Part shown: positions 1-10,551 of the stretch, piece by piece | Position numbering within the stretch: position 1 is the first letter of the stretch | Layout: each line of letters opens with the position of its first letter | Assembly (NCBI GenBank): GCA_036898135.1 | Contig: CM072527.1 | Location: 2,917,873 to 2,981,872 of the forward strand | Length of the DNA: 64,000 nt | Direction of reading: 5' to 3' | Origin: Oncomelania hupensis | Taxonomy: Eukaryota; Mollusca; Gastropoda; Littorinimorpha; Pomatiopsidae | The notes under the pieces: generated by a model | What the model was told of the DNA's origin: nothing | The model's input: the letters and a program-made list of their open reading frames with translations, nothing else | The model's database searches: none | Made by a program: the position numbers and the translations under genes

Positions 1-565
1 AACAGAAAAGTAAAACTGTCACGGAAAATAGAGAAATGTTTTCAGGTGATTTCACCCCTTTGACATCACAGAAACAAGAAAAAAAAGAAAAGAAAACAGT
101 CATGGAAGATCTAGAAATGTTTTCTGGCGATTTCACGCCTTTGACATCACAGAAATCCCATAAATAGAAAAGTGGAGTAGCCACAGAAAGCCGATAAATG
201 ATTTCTTGTGATTTCACCCCTCTAACTTCCAAACCCCCCGAAGCAAGACAAACAGAAAAGTAAATCAGTCATAAAATATCGAGAAATGCTTCGTGGTGAG
301 TTTACCCCCTTTAACATCGGAAAACCGTGATAACAATAAAAGTAGAGTGCTCACAGAGGGTAGAGAAATGCTTTCAGGCTGTTTCACCCCTTTGACATCA
401 CAGAAATCAGATGAAAAGAAGCAAACCAGCCATACAACATCGAGAAATCCCTTTGTCATCAGAGAAACGGGGGGAGTGGGGGATATGATAAACAGAAATG
501 TAGAATAGTCACAAAACATAGAAATGTTTCCTGGCGAATTCACCCCTCTCACTTCGCAAGCACAT
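1..565. repeat. Minisatellite, ~80-90 bp unit, about seven copies
   Basis: Divergent tandem copies with cores near 31, 111, 189, 280, 361, 441 (damaged) and 519. Each core reads approximately GAAATGTTTTCNGGNGATTT followed by CACCCCTTTGACATCACAGAA; the spacers are A-rich and poorly conserved. On the + strand the core translates as EM(F/L)xGxFTPLTSQK, and differences between copies often fall at third positions (Leu as TTG/CTA/CTC, Ser as TCA/TCC/TCG). A related short piece lies near 1897. No intact gene contains it here, so it is annotated as a repeat that may derive from coding sequence. Confidence 0.7.
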
Positions 566-904
566 AAACGGAATATGTACATAGTTGTAAATAGTCTATT
601 TCTGTCTTTTTTGTCATTTGTGTACATAGTTGTAAATAGTTTGTACCTTTACTGTTCCGTCTTTTGGTGTATCGTAGCAAAAGTGATGTTTGATCGAGTG
701 CATGTATTTTTATGTAATGACTATGTAAAGCGTGGTGAGTCTAGTCATAGGCTGGAGTACCCGCTATATAAAAATCCATTATTATTATTATTATAATAAG
801 TAAAGATAGTTTTTGTTCCCTGCTGATTTCATATCTTCTTTAGAAATATTGAGAGGAAAAAAAAGCGATAACAGACCAAGATATGTTTTTTGTTGGTTTT
901 CTAT

Positions 905-1360
905 TGATGTTTTTGTCTGCTCCAGATTTCTCACTAGGGTTGATTACTGTAATTCACTCCTGGCTGGCATCACATTGGAGCAGATGGCTCGACTCCAAAG
1001 AGTGCTATGATTTTTCACAAAACTGTTCACATCATCCGCAATTCGAAAGAGCTGCACTTTTTGCCCAGTGTTTATCACATTGAGTACAAAACTGCTATTT
1101 GAGCTTTCTGTTTGTTTGAAGACAACTTTCCACATTATCTTTCTGACTGCCGGACTGTACACAACCTCACGATCGCTGTGATCCTCTAGAGGGAAACTTC
1201 TGTATTTTCCATGAACCAAACTGAAAACTGCTGGTTCTCGCTCTTTTCTACATCAAGTCTCCTCAGTTTGGAATTCTCTTCCCCATTCCTTGCGCCAATG
1301 TACTTCTCTTGTATCCTTCAAACCCTCAATGAAAGCATACAGCTTCCAGTTGGCCTACCC
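905..1360 (+). mobile_element. LINE fragment, C-terminal end of reverse transcriptase ORF (decayed)
   Basis: The + strand, read across frames, shows the usual post-palm region of CR1/Jockey-type reverse transcriptases: a variant of RVDYCNSLLAGI, then LERLQRVL-like, then an LPSVYxIEYKTA-like 'thumb' segment and a FSTSS...W-like tail. Frames shift at least twice and stop codons interrupt. This is a 5'-truncated, inactive copy. 1360-1590 continues as a C-rich then T-rich 3' flank without further coding signal. Confidence 0.65.
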
Positions 1361-1591
1361 CTAAAGATAATATCTGACTCTATGTCTTCTCCTCTGGTCC
1401 CTGCCTCTGACCATCCCCACACCCCACCACTCCACCCCTACCCCTCACCCCCTTTTCTCCCATCCTTACCTGGTCATGTATATACTTTGCCCTTTATTAT
1501 TATTTTTTTTAAAAATTTGCTTGGTGATGTTTAGTTGTATGGGAATGCGAGTGAGTGCCTTGCTGTATGTCAAGGTATCGTACTTTGCAAG

Positions 1592-1663
1592 AACTATTAT
1601 TATTATTATTATTATTATTTATTTATTATTTATTATTATTATTTTTTTTAATTATTATTTATT

Positions 1664-1698
<35 letters not shown>

Positions 1699-1835
1699 AT
1701 TATTATTATTGTTGTTGTTGTTGTTAATTCCAGAGCGAAGCTGAGGAACTATTGATTATTATTATTATTATTATTATTATCATTATTGATGATGGTGATG
1801 ATGATGATTTCGCCCCTATTTCATTCACAGAAGAA
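1592..1835. repeat. Compound microsatellite (ATT)n / (GTT)n / (GAT)n
   Basis: Runs of ATT, then TTG/GTT, then ATT again, interrupted by about 30 bp of unique sequence, then ATT and GAT units. Apparent reading frames through it are homopolymeric (poly-I, poly-C, poly-V) and not genes. Confidence 0.95.
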
Positions 1836-2031
1836 ATAAAGAAACATAAGGAGAACGTAAAGATGAAGATGTCAGCAACAGTGTGGGATGGAATAGAAAT
1901 GTTTTCAGATCAATTAGTTCCAGTGTCTTCCACTTTGCTGGGTGGTCAGCCATGTACAATATTTTTTTAAGCTCATTATCAGTTTGTCTTTTATTTCATG
2001 TACCTTTTAATATTCTTGAATTAGTGGATTG

Positions 2032-2563
2032 TGTTGCACGTCAAAGGTGGATTCAGCCCGGAGGCTTGAATCTGTGTAACTCGTATTTGTCCCCACGCAG
2101 CCTGTTCACTCAATAAACAAGGCAAAAGTCGTTGTAATAAAGTTTTCCAACTTTATTCAGCAGAAGACGCAAACACCATCAACAGCTGCATTCAAAAATC
2201 CCTCTCTAAACGCGCAGACAGCACTCCATTTATATAGTCTCTCTACAGTCTCGAAAGCTATGGATGTCGCAGTCAGTAACCAATCAAAACAACACTCGTC
2301 ACAGGAAATACGCCACAGTGTTATGTCAAAGAATATTCTACACAGTTATAATATATTTAATAACTATCTGATACATGATAGATCTTGATTCTTCCATCGG
2401 GGATAAACAAGCAATTCCAGAAAGGTCTCAATATTGCTGCAGCAATACCGACTGAAGATATCAAAGGAACTTTACACCCAGCATCAACAAAGAGCCAAAT
2501 TAAAATAAAGGTAAACAAACGCGATAACTTGTTGTTATTATTATGAACGTTTCAATCAAAACA
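2032..2563 (-). mobile_element. Solo LTR, 532 bp, minus orientation
   Basis: The segment begins TGTTGCACG and ends TCAAAACA, the TG...CA ends of an LTR. It is flanked by a perfect 5-bp direct repeat, GATTG at 2027-2031 and 2564-2568. Read on the minus strand it has a TATA-like box (CTATATAAATGG), then a polyadenylation signal (GCTGAATAAAG) and a short R/U5-like tail. No internal retrotransposon genes flank it, so it is a solo LTR left by LTR-LTR recombination. Its 5' region (TTGAAACG..., TTTACCTTT) resembles the LTR at 13757-14393, so the two are probably related families. Confidence 0.8.
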
Positions 2564-2809
2564 GATTGTATATTTATTTATCATTTTACATCTTGCTATA
2601 AAATCATGTTATTTGTTGATAATTGTCATAATACTTGTTACTTTGTAAGCATTGCTTTAATTTTAGAAAGCTGTTCTTATCATTTAATTTAATGTTGTTG
2701 TTTTTAAACTTTATGACCTGCTTGGGTATGGTCAAAGGTATACAGTTTGATGTTTTGGCGATTCGTGTGTATTTATTTTCATTTGACTGTTTTATTATCT
2801 ATCTGCCTT

Positions 2810-3055
2810 GATCTGTCTTGCCTTGCCTTGCCTTGCCTTGTATGTTTATAATTTAATCAATTTACATGTTAACGTCTGTTAAAAAAAAAAAGTATCCTTT
2901 TGTTTTTAAACTTGAGTCCTCAATGTAAATACGTAAAAGCGCTTAAAGCAAACTGTCAGTTTGAATTTGCGCTTATAAAAAATTAAATTACCTAATTATT
3001 ATTAATTAATTAATTAATAATATTAATAATAATATTAATAATAATAAAAATAATA

Positions 3056-3113
<58 letters not shown>

Positions 3114-3120
3114 CTTGTAG
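2810..3120 (+). repeat. (CCTTG)n, SINE-like tail and (ATT)n array
   Basis: A short (TTGCC)n run at about 2817-2840 is followed by a segment ending GTTTGAATTTGCGCTTATAAAA and then TTAATTAATTA and a long (ATT)n tract to 3112. The same 'TTGAATTTGCGCTTTATAAAA + (ATT)n' end recurs at 49660-49740, as expected of a retroposon 3' end with a microsatellite tail. Confidence 0.6.
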
Positions 3121-3540
3121 CAACTCAACTTTGGCACTTACAAAGCTTCTAATGTTTTGTGCGAATAGCAAAAGTTTCAAAGCAATTAAGGAAATTTTAA
3201 TTTTTGTTAGAATTACCCCACAAAATTTAAATCATGTTTTAAAATTACCATTGATTGTAAAGCTAAATATAGATTTGGTAGAAGTGGTATGTTAGATACC
3301 TTAATAAAATATAATTAATTGTTTGTTAATCTTATATGTACAATCTTTGAACATGAAAAATTATTTATTGATTGATGGTTGCAATTATAGATACCTCGGT
3401 CACAGTCTTTTGCCGTTTGTCTTTTGATTTTTCTTACTTTTCGCGTGTTTTCATGGTTGTGTATCAAAGTGTCAGCGGGCTCTCAGCTAATAGCTAGAAT
3501 GCTAGAATAGAGGACGTTGACATTCCCCAATACGGGGGTC

Positions 3541-3544
3541 TGTG

Positions 3545-3599
<55 letters not shown>

Positions 3600-3670
3600 C
3601 GTGTTTGGGGGGGGGGGGGGAGGGGAGTGTGTGGGTGTGTATGTGTGTGTGTGTGAGAGAGAGAGAGAGC
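3541..3670. repeat. Compound microsatellite (GT)n - G run - (GT)n - (GA)n
   Basis: About 25 GT units, a run of 14 or so G residues, a second GT tract and a GA tract. Open frames through it in five frames are artefacts of the dinucleotide repeats. Confidence 0.97.
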
Positions 3671-4269
3671 GCTCGCTCTGTGCAAATTTTTCTCCGTATT
3701 TGTGTAGTGAAAATTCTAGATCTAAAAAATAATACTGCCGGGGAAAATATAAATTGTAGAAATAACGAGTTACAGCAATCATTATTATTTCCGGACTGCG
3801 ATGTGACCACTGAGCTATATGTAAATTTATATATAGCTCAGTGGATGTGACCGAAGCACTGGTACAAGCACAGGCGCTCGTATTTGAATTCGACCGTCTT
3901 CTCTACTCTTTATGGATTCTTCAATAAATTATAATAGAGTACGGAGAGGGCGATCGCATCCAGATGCGGGAGCCTGTAGGTCGTGACACATGACGTGGCT
4001 TATTTTCACTAAAGTTACGTCATCATTGACTCGTCACATCCGTAAAGTTAAAGATCGTCAGATTCGCCATGTGAGGGGGTTTATTCCCCGCAGTGCCTAC
4101 ATCTTCGGAGGGCACACATGACATTGGCCATTGCTATGTGAAGCAGCTTTTGCTGTAGACATTTTGTAATGTATGGCCGAAACTGCGAAAAGATGTTTGA
4201 ACTGCCCATCGACCGTATCAACAGGATGTAGGCCTACAGATCATGCCCGAAGTTCTTCTTGGTTGGTAA

Positions 4270-4455
4270 ATTATGAGTGTGGATTCTGTTCCCTCTCCAT
4301 ACTTACGAGTTTCGCTCTTTTTCTGCCTTTTGGACCTCAACTCTGGAACTCTCTCCCGCCTGTTCCCATCAAGCATTATGGCTCTGTCACACCCTTCAAG
4401 CTTTTTCATTTATTTCATTTAAGGTCTGTACACATCGTGATTTTAGACCAACAAA
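4270..4455 (+). mobile_element. LINE C-terminal tail fragment
   Basis: The + frame includes FGPQLWNSLPPV followed by VTPFKLFHLFHL, the characteristic 'FGPxLWNSLP ... FKxxLKxxLF' end of CR1/Jockey-type LINE ORF2 proteins. It is followed by an A-rich stretch to about 4550. Heavily truncated. 4560-5125 shows only simple (CAC/CAT)n patches and AT-rich DNA. Confidence 0.6.
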
Positions 4456-5127
4456 AATAATAACAACATAAAATAAAAAACAATTTTTAAAAAAAAATGA
4501 ACAAGACATCAATTTGAAAATGAAAAAAAAAATTAGCTAAAACTATTTTATTTCACATAATCTATAACATTCAAGCCCAACCGCAAAATGCACCTCTTTC
4601 AACAACTATTATTGCAGATGATGCCGTGAATTTGTTTCCCCTCCCGAACCTGTTGCGTGTATTTGTGTGTTTGTGTTTCGCGCGCAATCGTCTTGTTATT
4701 CATCCCTCTACCCCTACCTGGCTCTGTGTGTCTAGATCGTTAGGAAATGTTCCACATAAATGTTATTCACGTACCATAATCTGCAGCAGCAGCACATTAT
4801 AGTCGACGTCGCCGCCTCCACCACCACCATCATCATCATCATCTTCTTCTTCTTCCGGCACCTCGTCATCCTCTCCAGCCTAATTCTTCGTTCTTATTTT
4901 CCTCCTTCTCGTTTCTATTAGCCTATTCAATGGCTGTTATATATATACTATACCTAACTGACTACTCATTCGTTCATTAATAAATCGATAATTTTCAAAT
5001 AAAGTTGATTCGTTTTAAAGCTTTTACAATACGAACCAGCGAGGCTCAAATCTGTACCAACCTGCAGGCTCGCATATTTCATACGTTCTCAAATACGCAA
5101 CAACGAACACATCTCTCGCTGATGCAT

Positions 5128-5228
5128 GTGGTGTAAAGGCAGTGAGCTCGTCATTAGAAGATGGAGAGGAAATTGAATTCTAGTTGCGAACATTTAGTTT
5201 GGCTGCTTCCAATACCATTATTGAAGAA
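5128..5228 (+). repeat. Dispersed repeat family C, copy 1
   Basis: TGGTGTAAAGGCAGTGAGCTC...ATTAGAAGAT...TTTGGCTGCTTCCAATACCATTATTGAAG matches segments at 33090-33245 and 37440-37530 in the same order. The family has an internal GGTGTAAAGGCA motif and a conserved CAATACCATTATTGAAGGGAGGGAG segment. No coding capacity. The type (SINE or MITE) is not resolved. Confidence 0.55.
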
Positions 5229-5261
5229 CGCAACCACATTTGTTTCATTTATTTAATAACT

Positions 5262-5495
5262 TTTATATAGCGCTTTTCCAGATCAAGAGCTGCTCAAGGC
5301 GCTGGACGATATAGGATCTAACTCAAGCCGCCATAGGCCCCCACTCGCAACCTTTGGGCGCATAGCCGGCCTGATAACTAACACAATCCTTGGCGACCGG
5401 GGTTGGGAAGAAGAGACCTAGTCCTGGGTGTATTTGTGTAGGACATGAGCGTCAGGATCTTTACAGTCTGCATGCCTGCCTGTACGATGAAGAGC
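5262..5495 (+). repeat. Dispersed SINE-like repeat family B, copy 1
   Basis: Begins TATATAGCGCTTTTCCAGATC, then AAGAGCTGCTCAAGGCGCTGG, AGGATCTAACTCAAGCCGCC and GACATGAGCGTCAGGATCTT. The same blocks occur in reverse at 9285-9495 and in partial form at 43257-43325, 43715-44135 and 34620-34745. The GCGCTATATAAA end adjoins ATT microsatellites in several copies and resembles the 3' end of the LINE at 44840-46545, so a LINE-mobilised SINE is plausible. Confidence 0.65.
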
Positions 5496-5714
5496 ACGAA
5501 TAGCGCCAAGAAGGAGCAGCAAGTCTCACCGGTGGTAAAGAAGAAGCTGGCCAGGCCGGAGGACCAGCTCTTCGGCTGGGACGTGCTGCCCATCGCCCCT
5601 CCCAAGGAACGGGCTCCGGAATTGGATGTCAGTCACTCCCAAGAACAACTCAATTATTCCAGGGTAGGACATTGGATTTTTGACTCGCATGCGTGCAGCA
5701 ATGTGAGTCTTTGA

Positions 5715-5838
5715 CACAGGCGCTTGCCTCGGGACACGCGAGCGCCTATACCTATGACGCGTCTCTAGCTTTTCTCTTGGATAGAAGGGAGACGGAACAT
5801 TGCATAGTCGCTCGCGTGTCCCGATACAAGCGCCTGTG
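5715..5838. mobile_element. 124-bp MITE with CACAGGCGCTTG termini
   Basis: Starts CACAGGCGCTTG and ends CAAGCGCCTGTG; the inverted arms extend about 34 bp, including GGGACACGCGAGCGCCTAT. The same termini (CACAGGCGCTTGTATCAGGA...) bound the 9.34-kb element at 42050-51393, making this a probable non-autonomous relative. The 8 bp on each side (GTCTTTGA and GTCAATGT) match at only five positions, so a target duplication is not demonstrated. Confidence 0.7.
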
Positions 5839-5929
5839 GTCAATGTATTACCTCCCCGACCTTCCCCCTCCCCTGTTTTCCCCTCCCTCCAACAAAATAA
5901 ATAAATAAAAATAGAATAGCAATTCAAGA

Positions 5930-6345
5930 TTTTTTGCAAATCTGTGCAAGAAGAGTCCTAAATAGTCCAAAAATGGCATTAAAATTGCGCGCCCGTCCGT
6001 CTGTCTGTCGTTCGCCGTCCGCCTGTGCAAAATTTACAAGCTGCTTATTACCTCGGAACCTATCTTATCTATCATAACCAAACTTGCAAATATGATGTAT
6101 ATCCTTGAGACCTTGAAAATGATCAGTGAATGAATGACTTCTCTTCAAGGTCAAGGTCACCAAATGTTAGTAACAAAAATGACAATAAATGTTCACTTTT
6201 CCCCTAATTTATTAATATTGCCCTTATGATTATACGAAGCGTGGTAGATATCAATGAGAGACACATACTGTGCAAATTTAGTCAACCTTACTTAAAGGTG
6301 AAGGTCACTGGAGCTGTCTAAAGTCGGTTCATATGGGTACTTTGA
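5930..6345 (+). repeat. AAGGTCA-containing dispersed repeat, copy 1
   Basis: Contains GAGTCCTAAATAGTCCAAAAA, a (CGTCCGTCTGTC) patch, AACCTAT...ATCATAACCAAACTTG, GACTTC...TCAAGGTCAAGGTCACC and GGTCACTGGAGCT. The same sequence in the same order covers 33905-34380, and its end recurs at 8740-8815. Non-coding. The repeat contributes many AGGTCA half-sites. Confidence 0.75.
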
Positions 6346-6446
6346 AGTGACCTTGACCCTATACTATGAGAGATATAAAGCCCAAATTTGTTGTATTTAG
6401 AGATGGTAGATTGATGTTGCATATTGTTCCGTTTTTGCGTTGATCT

Positions 6447-6632
6447 TATACTACTACTACTACTACTACTACTATTACTACTACTACTACTACTACTAAT
6501 GTTACGTTTGAGACCTGCACGATAGATCCGATCGTTTTGTTTTGCAAAGCATGCAATAACAGAGTGTATTTACCTTTGATTTGATTTTGCGTTGTTGTTA
6601 AAAAGAAGATTGTTTAATGTTAATAATTTTCA
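6447..6632 (+). repeat. (TAC)n microsatellite followed by LTR 5' fragment
   Basis: A (TAC)n tract to about 6498 abuts TGTTACGTTTGAGACCTGCA...CGATAGATC...GTATTTACCTTTGATTTGA. That block is closely similar to the first ~120 bp of the solo LTR at 13757-14393 (TGTTACGTTGAAACG...). Similarity fades after about 6632, so only the 5' end of an LTR is present. Confidence 0.65.
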
Positions 6633-6679
6633 AAACACGGCCGCCATGATAGTCACACACACAAAGCCCACGGACCACA

Positions 6680-7015
6680 TTACACTGGAACACTCTTCAC
6701 TGGCTCCCTGTAAAAAAACAACAACAATGTATTGACCATAAGATCTTGTCAATTGCTTTTGCATGTGTGCACGAGATTGCTCTAGAATACCTGTCTGAGT
6801 AGTTCATATGTATGAGCCATCTTGGCAGCTTCGCTCGTCTTCCAAATTCCGTTTTCGACTACCATCCTCTGAGGAAACAAACAGATATCTGGTGGCCGAT
6901 CCCAACAGAATGCAGTTTCCCAGTTATGTAATACGCAAACCGAGACTGTCAAAAGAACAGACTGTGTCGAGTTGTTCTGGAGAAGACTGAAAACTTACTT
7001 GTTTACATTGTAGTA
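6680..7015 (+). mobile_element. LINE C-terminal fragment
   Basis: The + frame gives VHMYEPSWQLRSSSKFRFRLP and, further on, a FWRRLKTYLF-like end after frameshifts, preceded by KKxxxDHKILSI-like sequence. This is the thumb/tail of a CR1/Jockey-type reverse transcriptase. It is opposite in orientation to the RT fragment at 7257-8210, so they are separate insertions. Confidence 0.65.
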
Positions 7016-7173
7016 ACTTAGTGAACCAAGCATCTGTCTCACTTCCGCTGTCCACATCCATCCTCAAACTCCCACGACTTTATCTTTCCTGTCGTTTTTT
7101 GTTATTTTTATTTTATTTCTCCTTATCGCACATTGAGCATTCGACAATGGATGGAGGCACGCACGTTATAAAT

Positions 7174-7193
7174 GGATATCATCATCATCATCG

Positions 7194-7259
<66 letters not shown>

Positions 7260-7260
7260 A
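7174..7260. repeat. (ATC)n microsatellite
   Basis: About 28 near-perfect ATC units with one CGT interruption. The poly-histidine frame through it has no other gene-like features. Confidence 0.97.
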
Positions 7261-8210
7261 TACGCTGCCTGACATGTTTTTGTAACATGATGTCTCGTAG
7301 AAAAATCAGAGTCAAGATAGAACCCAAGATCTCTGGCCTTCCCAGAGAATGTGACAGATGCTGAGCCTAACTGGATTGCAGCTGGAAGATTGTGACGAGA
7401 AGAAGAGGTTGAAGAGGCAAACAGAACTGCTTCAGCTTGTTCTTCGTTAAGTTTAAGTGTGTGTTCATTCATCCAGTCCTTTATATCAGCAAAACAGTAT
7501 TGTAGGGAAGACACAAGGCCATTGACCTTTTCATGGGAAGCTGCTTGATGGAGCTGTGTATCGTCTGCGAACATTTCTTGACTGATTGAATAGTCGTTGA
7601 TGATCGGTGGTAACTGTGTTGTGTACAAGACAACCAGTACCGGACCTAAAACTGAGCCCTGTGTTAATCCATAGAGCAGAGGTGTTGTGCTAGAACGATG
7701 GTCTGCTACAAGAACAGACTTCTTTCTGACAGATAGATAAGAACGGAACCAGGACAGAGCTGTGCAATGGATGCCGAAAGATTGTTTCACACAAGAGTTT
7801 ATAGAAGGTTGTGGTCAAATCGTATTAAACGCAACAGAGAGATCTAACACCAGAAGAGTTGAGACTTTGTTGTAATCAAGAGCAGTGAGTAGGTCAGTTT
7901 CAGTGGAGTGGTTCGCACGTAGGGTGGTCCCGATTTGGCTCGGAAGAGTCCGCTGGACCTAAAACAATAATCTTGTATTGTATTGTATTGCACGATAGGC
8001 CGACTGGTGTACGTTCAAAAGGCCGTTTGCTTCACGGTGTGCACTTGAGGTGATGTAGGACAACTTTTTCCATGCTTTTTGAACAGAATGGCAAGTTTTA
8101 GAAAAGTCTATAATAATTTCTTGAGGTCATTTTGATCCAAGGACGGCTTTTTCAAAATGGTTTTACAACAGCTGTTTTCCAAGCTGGTGGAACTGAACCT
8201 GAGGAAAGTG
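7257..8210 (-). pseudogene. LINE reverse transcriptase fragment (CR1/Jockey-like), decayed
   Basis: On the minus strand the segment opens with a PPAWKTAVVKP-like RT N-terminus near 8200, then NxPFCSKSMEKVVL, then a LDLSVAFNTI palm motif near 7850, then TQGSVLGPVLVVLY and MFADDTQLHQA, the FADD variant of the catalytic motif, ending with CFADIKDWMNEHTLKLNEEQ. A stop after the palm motif and an insertion at about 7921-7995, containing (TATTG)n between the 'SAYRA' and 'NHSTE' parts, show that it is dead. The catalytic FADD is still readable. The 3' part of the ORF is missing. Confidence 0.85.
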
Positions 8211-8274
8211 GTTGTCATGCATCATTTTTATAGGCATAAGGTCGAGTTCAGATGATTGGGGTTGGGTGGCTTGA

Positions 8275-8815
8275 AGGTCAAGGTCATTTTAGGTCTTGCA
8301 AAGATATGACAATAATTTTTATGTATAGGGGAATGGTTCTATATATAACCCATAGTATACAACTACATAGGGCTATTTGATCATACAGGAGCATCAGAGG
8401 TCATGTGAAGGTCAAGGTCATCCAAGGTCAAGGTCAGCGAAGGTCAATGTTATTTTACTGTAACTTTTTTTGGGTTGCATAATACAACTTTTGCTGTAGA
8501 TTATTTGATCGTACATGAGCGTATTTGGAGCCGGGGGTCAAGGTCCTCTCAAAATCAAGAGCATCGAAAGATCAAAGTAATGCTGCCATTTCGTTTCCTT
8601 TTTTTTAAATCTATTTCTTTTCTTTTCTTTCTTTATTTTATTTATTTTATTTTATTTTATTTTATTTTATTTTATTTTATTTTATTTTATTTTATTTTAT
8701 TTTATTTATTGGGGGCATGGGGTAGGAGGAGAAGGGCAGTCATTTTTACGTTAAATATTGCTAGTTCCATAAGAAACATGTGAGTCATATGGGCATTTGT
8801 CCTAGTTATTTTTGG
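8275..8815 (+). repeat. AAGGTCA-rich repeat, copy 2, interrupted by (TTTTA)n
   Basis: Contains four or more AAGGTCA copies in close direct repeat around 8405-8450 and ends with GTTAAATATTGCTAGTTCCATAAG...TGAGTCATATGGGC, matching the end of the copy at 33905-34380. A near-perfect (TTTTA)n pentanucleotide array occupies about 8632-8712. 8816-9284 carries no recognisable gene and only short (CAT)n patches. Confidence 0.7.
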
Positions 8816-9284
8816 ATTGTAGACTATATTCGTCATCTCTTGCCTTCTCAGCGAATGTACGGCAGCCGCACAAAAGCGACCCGGAGGCTACCCAAGACGA
8901 GTTGTGTGCATATGCATTGGTTACTTTGGTTGCTTGCTTACTTGCGTGTCTTGTCTGTTCAGGCGGACTCTTGTGTCTTAAACCCTACTGCCATGAGTGG
9001 CACCTCAGTACCGGCGAACCAGCCGCGACGAATCACACTGAAAGCCGCCCACAAGATGCCTTCCACCAAAATTCCCGAACACGAGTTTGAACTAGCCAGT
9101 GAGTACAGACTGTAGTTAAATTGTCATCGTCATCATAATAATCATCACCATCTGCATCATCTGCACCAACACCACTACATCATCATCCTCATCCTCATCA
9201 CCATCCTACTTCTCAGGCCTTCTCCTCATTATTCCTTCGGATGAGGGTATAAACCGAGTATTAGTCTGTGCACGCACGCATTCC

Positions 9285-9495
9285 ATCACATGGACTTTAG
9301 ATCCTGACGCTCATGTCCTCGACGGGTTAGTGCTGGCTACCCAAATACACTCAGCACGCATTAGGTCGTCTGGCCGTCAGACTATGCGCCAAAAGGCTGC
9401 AAGTGGGCGCCTCGGGCGGTTTGAGTTAGATCCTGTATCGGCCAGCGCCTTGAGCGGCTCTTGAGCTGGAAAGGCGCTATATAAAAGTGACTAAA
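9285..9495 (-). repeat. SINE-like repeat family B, copy 2 (reverse)
   Basis: Reverse complement of family B: GGATCCTGACGCTCATGTCC-like start, GGCTGCAAGTGGGCGCC, GAGTTAGATCCTGTATCGGC, CAGCGCCTTGAGCGGCTCTTGAGCTGG and AAGGCGCTATATAAAAGTGA. The best-preserved copy in the window. Confidence 0.7.
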
Positions 9496-9636
9496 TCAGT
9501 CCATTAGTAACCGAGGGGAGTATTGGACTTCTAACTCTCGCTCACTTCCATCGACACAATTATATATATAAAATTTATAATAAATTCTCTCAAAGTGGCT
9601 AGCGCCGTACAGCGACCATTATGGATCGAGGAATAA

Positions 9637-9752
9637 AACAAGCCAAGAGAAAAGGACATGGAATTGAAAGCCACTATGTCACACTTTTTGTCCACCTTCG
9701 AGAGTAGAATAATTATATCTATTCAATTCCATGTTCTTCTCCCTCGGCTTGT
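9637..9752. repeat. Inverted repeat, ~33-bp arms
   Basis: ACAAGCCAAGAGAAAAGGACATGGAATTGAA (about 9638-9670) is matched in reverse by ATTCAATTCCATGTTCTTCTCCCTCGGCTTGT (about 9719-9751), with roughly 50 bp between. The right arm stops a few bases before the mariner-like element. It could be a small foldback element or target-site context. Non-coding. Confidence 0.6.
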
Positions 9753-9760
9753 TATATATA

Positions 9761-10361
9761 CAGGGTGGGCCATTAAAATGTTACCACTTTTTAATTGTAA
9801 ATAAGTTGTTTTGGTTTTTTTAAAATGAGAACCTTCTCGAAAATTGTATTCACAAAAATGTCCAAATTATCTTTTGATACCAAACATAATCAATTTTTTC
9901 ACTGCATTTCCTCAAACAATTCTTTCCTGGATATAGGCTTATCTCATGGCGCACAGACAACTCATGACCTGCCTACTCCCCTGATCGATCTTTCTCCCGC
10001 AGACTACTTCCTATGGGGGAACATGAAGGAGAGAGTGTACTACAACAACCCACAGACCATTGGGCCCTGAAGACTAACATCCGTCAGGAAATTCGGAGAA
10101 TCTCACTTGAGATGTGTGGCAATGTCATCACAAACTTCAATGTGCGTGTTGCAACTGTAATCCAGAGAAGACGTGCGTGGATTGAGCACATCATCAAATA
10201 TTAAACTGTGTACAGAACGAGTGAAAAAGTGGGAAATCGGTAGTAATAACTGATAATTTAGTTCTTCCGTGACATTTCTGTGAAGAACATTTTCGAAAAC
10301 TTTCTCATTGTAAAAACTTATGTACAATTAAAAAGTGGTAACATTTTATTGGCCCACCCTA
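9761..10361 (+). mobile_element. Mariner/Tc1-type element, internally deleted, 601 bp
   Basis: The left end is CAGGGTGGGCCATTAAAATGTTACCACTTTTTAATTG and the right end is its inverted match ...CAATTAAAAAGTGGTAACATTTTATTGGCCCACCCTA. About 40 bp of TIR is flanked by TA on both sides (9759-9760, 10362-10363). Inside, LSPADYFLWGNMKERVYYNN, carrying the last catalytic Asp of a mariner-like transposase, is followed after a frameshift by IRQEIRRISLEMCGNVITNF and IQRRRAWIEHII. The DNA-binding domain and the first catalytic residues are missing, so it is a non-autonomous deletion derivative. Confidence 0.85.
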
Positions 10362-10551
10362 TATAGATATATATCTTGACTTTAAGCTTTATCCCTCAAA
10401 ACAGAGATTTCAAATTTTTATGCATTGGAGGACGGAAAGAGTGTTTAGGGCACAAAAGGTTGCCGGCAATTAGCGCCACCATGAGGATGCAATGGTGGAT
10501 GCGGAATGTGTGTCGCTGTCAATGTTTCAACATGAGCTCAGACCACAGGCC

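Noticed and set aside
3494..3850. Several overlapping long frames with (HT)n or (CV)n peptides
   Set aside because: They are translations of a GT/CA microsatellite in all frames and have no other coding sign.
5707..5846. 8-bp target duplication of the 124-bp MITE
   Set aside because: GTCTTTGA and GTCAATGT agree at only five of eight positions, so I do not claim a duplication.
7021..7272. Frame ending in a poly-histidine tract
   Set aside because: The tract is an (ATC)n microsatellite; the preceding residues match nothing.
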